Origin: Strongyloides papillosus
Taxonomy: Eukaryota > Nematoda > Chromadorea > Rhabditida > Strongyloididae
DNA: 64,000 bases
Reading direction: 5' to 3'
Assembly: GCA_005656395.1 (NCBI GenBank)
Contig: SRSI01000003.1
Span: 434,001-498,000, forward strand
The notes beneath the pieces were generated by a model. The model had not been told where the DNA came from and searched no databases. It worked only from the letters and a program-made list of their open reading frames with translations. This document shows, one piece after another, positions 56,671 through 64,000 of the stretch. The first letter of the stretch is position 1. Each line of letters starts with the position of its first letter. The position numbers and the translations under genes were made by a program.

Positions 56671-58012
56671 ATTTTGAAAGTAAAATTCCCTTAAATACTA
56701 GAAATTACCATGCAAAATTATTGAAAACAAACATTTAAATTCTGCAGAATTAAATAACACCAAATATAATTACATATAAATTTTGGTATTTTTTGTAGAA
56801 ATTAGAAAAAATTTCGATATTATAAAAGTGTTTTCTATAAAATAAAAGTAAAATTTTATAAGATCTTGCTTTGTATTAATTTGTACTTAAGAACAAAGAA
56901 ATCAAAATTCATTTATTTAAGATGTATATAACAATTTATGTAAAATTGCATTACATTAAGAAAAAATGAATTTTTTACAAAGTGAATTTGTTTGTTTAAT
57001 AATTTGGTTAGAATAACATTGATATTTATTGTTAAATTGCTTAGCATTTTTAAAATATTAGTTCTAAAATTTTAGTAAAGATGCCTATACAATTTTAGTA
57101 GAATTGTTAAACATTTTAAATCAACCTTGTTTTATATGAAAAACAAAAAAATAATACTAGTACTTAAAGTAAATTGTCATTTAAATATCAGAAAGACTTT
57201 CTTTTGCTTAACATTTATATCTATATTTCGATATAAAATTAATAAAAAACTTTTTAATGAATGCACAAAACAAAATAAAAATTATCAAGAATTTTATAAA
57301 TTTACTAACACTTTATGGTTTTAAAAAAATGATTCATAGAGAGTAAGAAAATAAAATGGTTTAATTTTTTATTATTTAAAATAAGTATATTAAGTTGAGA
57401 AAATCATGTGAATAGGAAATAAACCATATTTTGTTATTAAACGAATTGTCATTTTACTTACTTTAGTTATTTATAGTTTTTTTTTAATGCACACTATTTC
57501 TTAACATACAGTTGAACATTTTAATAAAAATAGGCACACAATTTTATCTAAAAATGTTAGTCATTTCCTCTCTAATATCACCTATGCAAAATTTATAAAA
57601 TTGCAATTTAAAATTGATTAAAATGTTATTACATTTTTTAGTGTATTTTTTGATTATTTGCATTTAATTGCAACTTTAAAATAATGAATTTTTAATTTGT
57701 GTGAAGAACGAACAATCAATTGTAGGAATATAAAGAATCAAGATCAAGAAAATACATTAATCTAAATTAAACAAAACTCAGTAAAATTGTCCATTAAATA
57801 AGAATTTTGAATATTCCTATAATATTTGAAAATAAGGAACTATAATGAGTGTAGATATGTTGAATTAAACAATAATTATCATTGTATTATTTTTATATCA
57901 TCTTACATTGTCTTATAGAATTATATTAATCTTATTTCTTTATAGAGCTGGTTATCAACAATAAAATCTTAATTTCGTTAACATTTTTTATGATTCAATT
58001 TTAGGATGGAAA
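56671..58012. other. AT-rich spacer
   Basis: Nothing convincing. A 65-codon frame at 57127-57324 has random-looking composition. Confidence 0.5.
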
Positions 58013-58208
58013 ATTGAATATCCCAATGAACCTGCTAATTGTTTCAAAATAACAACCGTTGGGTTTTTCTTTGTCAATCTCTCATTGATACATCATTTAA
58101 AAATTTTTTTACCCAGAAGAAATATTTTATATGCTACGACGTCTGGATCCAACAGCAACCTTATTGTAGACACGATTTTAAGAAGGTCGTGTAAATTCAT
58201 GATGAATT
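58013..58208 (+). pseudogene. Possible orphan 3' exon
   Basis: After an acceptor-like TTCAATTTTAG (to 58009) a frame of about 65 codons runs to a TAA (WKIEYPNEPANCFKI, then FFFVNLSLIHHLKIF). The NC plus hydrophobic pattern faintly recalls the C-terminus of C1GALT-like glycosyltransferases, but this is weak. No upstream exon was seen. The LTR element starts 155 bp further right. Confidence 0.2.
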
Positions 58209-58362
58209 AAAAAGTTAATTTTCTTAATTTTATCGATTCTTATATATACTGAATATATTCGAGTATTTATATCTACAATTAAAAAGTATAATTAATATTG
58301 CTATAGTAAAAATTTTTATGTTTTGTTAGTGTTCCGTTTTTGTCAAAAATATTGTTTATTTA

Positions 58363-58488
58363 TGTTGTCACATAGTGACAGTAAATTAGAATAAACACTC
58401 ATTAAGATAGAATTCAATTTATTAATATAACGGTTGTTTTATATAATAAATAATATATATGAAATATGAATATATTCTATATTCAACA
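58363..58488 (-). repeat. 3' LTR (126 bp)
   Basis: It matches 62370-62495 except at one position (AAATTAGAAT against AAATTGGAAT). Confidence 0.95.
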
Positions 58489-58496
58489 TCCCCCTT

Positions 58497-60831
58497 TCAA
58501 AGAAGAATTTCCGGGAATTTTGAAATAATCTTATCAACATCAGTGTCTTTCATTTTCTTATCCGTTAATTTTATAGCATTCGACGTACGCTGAGAAAGTT
58601 TTCCAGTATCGGTTAATATATTATAGCTATTATTGTTTATTTTCGTTAAAATTTTGCATTCACTCCAACCAGATGCTAGGTCAGGTCTTTTTTTATAATA
58701 ACCATCAACAAATAACTTTTCAATCGTGTTCTTTTTAGGTTCTGGTAATATATTAACAAAATCGCGAGTACTATCATCAAAAAAGAGTTGAAATGGTGTT
58801 TTTCCATTTTTATACGGTGTAACTCTTGATTTTGATAGTGCTTGTGTTAGTGCTTCTGTTTTAGATTTACCTTCTAAATGAAACTTTTTTAAATTATCTT
58901 TTAAACTACGAATACTTCTCTCTGCTGGACCATTCGTTGCATGTTCGTAAGGGATACTTGTTAATTTGATTATGCCCTTTTCCTTCATATATACATCAAT
59001 TTCTTCTGACATAAAGCAACTTTGTTGATCACACATTAATTCACGCCAGACTCCATACGTATCTATTATAGAGCTTAAAGTTTTCTTTATTGTACAGGTC
59101 TTCATATTACATATCCATCGTGCTATGATAAAATTTGTACCTGCATCTCTTAATACCAAAAATTGACTATCATATTCTTCAGAATGTCCTATGTCAATGT
59201 AAGCACGTTCCATACGTTTGAACTTTTCATTTCTTAACGATCTTACTCTTCTTACATCTTTCGTTTGTAAACAAATTTTGCATAACTTTAAAAAATTGTC
59301 TAATTTTTTGTTGATATTTTCAATATGGAATTTTTTCGTTAATCTATCTATTACAGCCATTTTTGACTCATGATTTTTGTGCGATAAAGTAAACAATTTA
59401 TCAACACATTTATTTGGTACAATAATTTTTTTATTCTTCTTATTTACTAACAATCCATTTTCTCCCAATTCTTTATCCTTAACATCAAGATTCTTTTCAT
59501 CAATTTCCATTTTTAGTTGATTTATTATTTTCACTAGATCTTCATCTTCATATTGAAGGTCAATCCATTTATCTACAGATGGAAACGTTTCCCAGTTCCA
59601 TTGTGTTTCTACAACACAAATGCGTGGAATTTCAAGAGCTGTGGTATCAACATTTTCATCTTTTCTAATGCATCTACTTAAGCAATCTGCTAGTAGATTG
59701 GATTTTCCTTTGATATAGGATATCTTGATGTTGTAGTTTTGAATTAATAGCGACCATTTCAGTAGACGTAAACTTAAGTTGCTCTTTGAAAAAATGTAAG
59801 TTAACGCTATATGGTCAGTCAAACAATGGACTCTATTATTATATAAAAGAACATGGTAATGTTCTAGTGAAGCACATAGTGCCAAAGCTTCTAGATCAGT
59901 TGGTGAGTAATTTACTTCACTACCACGTAATGTTCTATTATACATTCCTACTATTTTTAATGCTCCATCTTGTTTTTGAAGTAATACTCCCGCAATTCCA
60001 ACTCTGGATGCATCTGTGATTAGCTGGAATTCAGCTTTTCCACTATATGCATCTTCTAGATTTGGGGCTGATATAAATGAGGAGTTTTGTAGTGATTTTT
60101 TTAACTGTACAAAATCTTGTTTTGTATTTTCTGACCAACTAAATTTGTCTACCGATAATAAACCATATAAACTTTTTGAATATTGACTAAATTTATAACA
60201 GAATTGTCTTAAGTAATTGGCTAGTCCTAAAAAGGACTGAAGTTCTTTTTTTGATTGTGGTAATGGGAAATTTAATATTTTCTTTATTTTATCTGTATTT
60301 GCTTGGAGACCATTTTCTGTTAATGTCATTCCAAGAAAATCAACAGAAGATTGTATCCATTTACTTTTATTTATATTTATTTTTAGATCATTAGTTTGTA
60401 GCAATTCGAAAACATTTTTCAATATCATTATATTTTCTGCAATCGATTCGGTAGCTATTAGAATGTCATCAATGTATAAATAAATACTATTTGGATATTT
60501 TTTCATTAACGGTTCAAGAATATTAAAAATGATTGAGTTAAAAAGACCAGGAGCCAATGACAGTCCAAATGGTAACACTTTAAATTGAAGTTTGTGACCA
60601 TTGAAACTGAATGCTGTTAACTCTCTACTATTTTTATTTAATCTTAATTGATAGTAGCCTTTATACAAATCAATCGTAGTGAATACTTTTTTCTTATACA
60701 TATGATAAAACATTGATGTAATATGTGGTAATGGTCTGTCTTCATATTTTATTTTTTGGTTAACCAATCTGTAATCTATGCAAAGTCTTATTGAACCATC
60801 TGGTTTTTTTTATAGGAACAATAGCTGAATT
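58497..60831 (-). CDS. Pol of the young element: reverse transcriptase, RNase H, integrase
   Basis: On the minus strand the frame continues from gag-protease after a one-base slip at the run of eight A near 60805-60812; the first Met is 60767. Reverse transcriptase shows TTIDLYKGYYQL, VLPFGLSLAP and YLYIDDILIA. RNase H has LITDASRVGIAG, LEALALCASL and CLTDHIAL, all catalytic residues present. Integrase has a zinc-binding region (HKNHESKM, CKICLQTK), then the D-D-E set: AYIDIGH, CDQQSCF and NGPAERSIRSLK. The C-terminal part has a GPY-like SYNILTDTGKLSQR. The stop at 58497 lies 9 bp from the LTR. Everything looks functional apart from the slip. Confidence 0.92.
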
Positions 60832-62424
60832 ATACGGTGAAGATGATGTTTCAACAATATTTGATTTTATCATTTCTTGTACTTGATTATTTATTGTTTT
60901 AAATAGTGTAAACGGAATTGGACGATTTTTCATTACTACTGGTTTTACATCATTTACTGTTATTTCTATTTCAGGTATCACTTTTGATGGTTTAATAATA
61001 TCATCTTTTGGAAGTATATTATAACTATTTAAAAGTTTTTTTATTGAGCTCTCAGATTCTTTATCACTTATTGTTATTGCATTTACTTCATTATTCTCTA
61101 ATAGTTGAAATAAAATGGTTTTTAATCTTTTCGAATTTTTTAATATATTCGTTCCAACAATTACATCGACAGCTCCAAAATTATTATTTGAAACTATCAT
61201 TTCTACTTTTTGACCATCTAATACAACTTTTGTTTTACCTAAAATGCTGATTAACTGTTGTTGTACATCCATTATTCTAAATGAAGCAGGCAATGGATGA
61301 ATAGTAATTTTATTTTTGATTTTGTCGTATAATTTACTTGACATTAACGATATATTCGCACCTGTATCAAGAAGAGCTTGACAATTGTAATTTTCTATTA
61401 CCACTCTGGTAGTCATTTTTTTATCATTTAATTTACAATGATATACAACTTTATAATCATCATTAGCTTTATTATCATCTGAAGAATTAGAAAAATCAAC
61501 ATTGTTTACTTCATTCTTTTTAAAATTGTTTTTTTTATAATCTTTCTTATTAAATTCAAATTTCTTTCTATCATTTTTCTGATTATCATTTCCAGTTTTA
61601 TGTATCTCTTTAGGTTTTATATATATTTCACGTGCCATTTTTAGAAATTCTTTCTTCAAACTTTCAATATTATTATCACATTGCTTGTAATATTTATACA
61701 TTTTACCATTAACTGAAGTTTTTTTCAACAAAAATACTATTATTTCAAACAGCTCTCCATTACTTAAAACTACATTTGTTGTTTCCTCAAATTTTTCTAC
61801 TTGACTTTCTATACGTAATAAAAACATTTTACCAGTTTCTTTATCTTTTGGTGTAATTTGTCTAAGTCGTTGTTTTACTTCTAATGACGATAATCTCCCT
61901 TCTTCTGGATCATATTTTTCAATTAATGTATTCTTCAACTCATCCCAACATAAGGTATGTTTCTTTTTTATTGCAAAATATGCTAATTTTGCTGTACCCA
62001 TTAAATGTTTTTCAATTTCAAATGCTCTTTCTTGATCATTTTCAATGATATCTTCATATTCTTCTAAGAATCTACGGATATCACCACTTTTGAATGTCTT
62101 TATTTTTCTTCCATTTGTTATATTTAACGTTTTATTTATTGATAATAACGTATCATTGAATACTGACATACTTACATTATTGTTATCATTGCTATCAATT
62201 TTTGATTTTAATTTTGCATATTGTGTTGCTAATAACATCACTGATGGTAACAATTTTTTACCTGTGCCTGATTTGGTTATCTCAACTTCTTCCATTATTT
62301 CTTTGACATGACTAAGTAGTTTTCTTAAGTCAATACCTCCAGAAGAGTCGAGGATTGGTGGAACCTCCATGTTGTCACATAGTGACAGTAAATTGGAATA
62401 AACACTCATTAAGATAGAATTCAA
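60760..62424 (-). CDS. Gag and protease of the young element
   Basis: The frame is open from 62424, inside the LTR; the likely start is the ATG at 62370-62368, whose A is the last base of the LTR (MEVPPILDSSGG). Gag has the Ty3 pattern (GDIRRFLEEYEDII, LKNTLIEKYDPEEGRLS, MLLATQYAKLKS) and a very basic, Asn-rich linker (RKKFEFNKKDYKKNNFKKNE) in place of a zinc knuckle. The protease has ALLDTGANISLMS. The segment before pol (FTLFKTINNQVQEMI, SSPYNSAIVP) is the start of reverse transcriptase, after which the frame is lost in the run of eight A. Confidence 0.9.
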   Translation of the reverse strand: MNSILMSVYSNLLSLCDNMEVPPILDSSGGIDLRKLLSHVKEIMEEVEITKSGTGKKLLPSVMLLATQYAKLKSKIDSNDNNNVSMSVFNDTLLSINKTLNITNGRKIKTFKSGDIRRFLEEYEDIIENDQERAFEIEKHLMGTAKLAYFAIKKKHTLCWDELKNTLIEKYDPEEGRLSSLEVKQRLRQITPKDKETGKMFLLRIESQVEKFEETTNVVLSNGELFEIIVFLLKKTSVNGKMYKYYKQCDNNIESLKKEFLKMAREIYIKPKEIHKTGNDNQKNDRKKFEFNKKDYKKNNFKKNEVNNVDFSNSSDDNKANDDYKVVYHCKLNDKKMTTRVVIENYNCQALLDTGANISLMSSKLYDKIKNKITIHPLPASFRIMDVQQQLISILGKTKVVLDGQKVEMIVSNNNFGAVDVIVGTNILKNSKRLKTILFQLLENNEVNAITISDKESESSIKKLLNSYNILPKDDIIKPSKVIPEIEITVNDVKPVVMKNRPIPFTLFKTINNQVQEMIKSNIVETSSSPYNSAIVPIKKTRWFNKTLHRLQIG

Positions 62425-62495
62425 TTTATTAATATAACGGTTGTTTTATATAATAAATAATATATATGAAATATGAATATATTCTATATTCAACA
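62370..62495 (-). repeat. 5' LTR (126 bp)
   Basis: See 58363-58488. It is followed on the minus strand by the primer site at 62357-62369. Confidence 0.95.
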
Positions 62496-62500
62496 ATTTA

Positions 62501-64000
62501 AACAAGAAGTCTTACAAACGCAAAATAATAAATTACACTAAAATGCTACCGAAAAGTTATTACAATAGTTAACTTATGCAAGAGAAAACTTGCTCAAGTT
62601 ATATAGTTTTCAATACAAACAATAACACACATAATATATCTTTTGTTGTTCTTTACTTCCTATATTAAAATTAATCAAAATATTACAATTTACAATTGCA
62701 TGAGAAAACGATGACACCACAAATTAAAAAAAAAGACATTATAATCTAAAATCTACTGGTGATATATAACCGTTAAATGTTATTTTCTCTTCAGAGTGGA
62801 TAGAAAAAATAGTTGAAGAAAAAATAATAATGTAAATTGTTTTTTGATAAAACATTATAGATGCCAAAAAAATAAATAAAAATGTCATACTTTTATAATT
62901 GTCAGAAATATTTTGAAAAATAATTAATATTTGACTAGTCATAACTTTTTTCAAAATCAATTGTAATTAATGATTTTATGATTTTTCGACAGATATTTAT
63001 TTACTTTATTAGAATAATAACAGCTTATATTGAACATTGGCTGATTAAAAATTTATTGTTGAAAAATAACAAAATCTTGACAAATGTCATGGTTTTTTCT
63101 TTTTCAAATCTTAGTTTGAATTTTTATTTTCATGATATTACAGAAATAGCTAGAAGAAAAGACGCTTTCTCATAATCGATTACAATATTATTGTTCTTTT
63201 TATATCATAAAGTGACATTTACTTGAAGTCAATAAATGTATTAAAATTTTGATAATCTCTAACGCTGCTTAGAGTGCAGATTTCTTTATAGGATTTAAAG
63301 TAAATAATAGTATGTATCTGTATCTTGGATACAAAATGACTATAATTCATATTGTGTTTGAAAAATTTTTATAGTTACTTCTGTGAATATCTGAAAAATC
63401 TTAAGTGGGACACTTTGTATAATCCTTTAAGAAAATAATTTAATCATAATTTTATATAAATTGCTATATTTACTTTTTATTGTTACCACGGCTTTTTATT
63501 ATTGAGGAGCATAAAAACATGCATTGAAATTAATTAGTAAGTTAAAATTGATATAGATAAGATCTCATTAAGATGTCTAGTAACTTAATTATATATTAAA
63601 CACAAATAAAAGGCCGATAAAAATATAGACTAAATTGTTATTTGTTTGAGAATGAATTTCAATCAATAAAATGTCCAATTATTTGATTGATAATGACTTT
63701 TAATATTTATTAGTTCATATTGTATCACATTCTCATTTGATGATTCAATTGGTTCTAGATGTGATATCACAAAATTACCCTTATAAAGTGACATTAATGA
63801 AAAACAATAAATTGTTTAAAAATTATTTATACAAAAAAATTTATGACTTTTTAATGTTCACTTTTAAAAATAACTTTTTTATCTATTGAAGAAAAAATTG
63901 CGTTTTCAGATATGTTTATTATCATAGAAATTATTGAGTAAAAAATTTACATTGATAAAAATGTCTAGCACAATTAATGATATATTAGTAAAAAATAGTA
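62501..64000. other. AT-rich sequence, nothing recognised
   Basis: Short frames at 62739-62960 and 62978-63175 have no start context, no domain and typical random composition. Confidence 0.6.

Larger units (their letters stand above)
58363..62495 (-). mobile_element. Young Ty3-type LTR retrotransposon (minus strand)
   Basis: The 126-bp LTRs (58363-58488 and 62370-62495, TGTTGTC...TTCAACA) differ by one base. The 5-bp target duplication ATTTA lies at 58358-58362 and 62496-62500. The primer site TGGAGGTTCCACC follows the 5' LTR directly; the polypurine tract (AAAGGGGGA) precedes the 3' LTR. Gag-protease and pol are complete except for a one-base slip in a run of eight A. Insertion is recent and the family is probably still active. 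Confidence 0.95.

Noticed and set aside
57127..57324. Short 65-codon frame
   Set aside because: Composition is what AT-rich noncoding DNA gives; no motif, no splice partner.
62978..63175. Short 65-codon frame near the right end
   Set aside because: No domain, no conserved pattern and no partner exons.

Overview
The window looks like nuclear DNA of a very AT-rich nematode. Most of it is well under 30% GC, introns are only about 38-140 bp, and genes have one to a few exons. The clearest host gene is a phosphoethanolamine methyltransferase of the nematode PMT-2 type. Strongyloides and its clade IV relatives would fit this composition, but the genus is inferred, not proven. Fewer than ten host genes are visible. 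At least two thirds of the window is transposable elements and element-derived repeats.

Left part (1-14 kb). The window opens inside a rolling-circle transposon (Helitron) and shows the C-terminal part of its replicase-helicase, broken by one homopolymer frameshift. Next come the 3' exons of a host membrane protein gene with a cytoplasmic PPPY tail (3474-4120, minus), lying between two inverted GC-rich hairpin modules, and a MITE. From 5.7 to 9.7 kb there is no gene, only degenerate tandem arrays (four units of about 523 bp, then units of about 314-345 bp). A terminal-inverted-repeat (TIR) element at 11488-13522 carries a ubiquitin-specific-protease-like gene.

Centre (14-33 kb). This is the most notable region: a large, apparently intact Helitron-type replicase-helicase gene (20902-27950, four exons, about 2307 residues) with Rep HUH, Rep Y2 and Pif1 helicase motifs. 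Around it lie a replication protein A-like gene (31212-32936), an intact two-exon NADAR-domain gene (14067-14623), and two paralogous copies of a two-exon gene of unknown family (15232-16200 and 28613-29613). I infer one giant Helitron with cargo genes. Its ends are not defined. It is interrupted by a GC-rich Ty3-like LTR element (16687-20559) that lacks the integrase core.

Right-centre (33-48.4 kb). A minus-strand LTR retrotransposon (141-bp LTRs at 35140-35280 and 48215-48355, with primer site and polypurine tract) is nested with at least five younger elements. Its polymerase has a degenerate tethered RNase H and, after the integrase, a second RNase H domain. One 6-kb DNA transposon sits inside its reverse transcriptase with a TA target duplication, and two palindromic elements sit inside that transposon.

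Right part (48.4-64 kb). Host genes return: a pmt-2-like gene with one internal stop, an F-box-like gene with one frameshift, a small charged protein, an intact secreted purple acid phosphatase, and a small secreted four-cysteine protein. A young Ty3-type LTR retrotransposon (58363-62495, 126-bp LTRs differing at one base, 5-bp target duplication ATTTA) follows, and the last 1.5 kb shows no gene. Four reading frames in the window are each broken by one base, three of them at a homopolymer run; this may be sequencing error and not decay.
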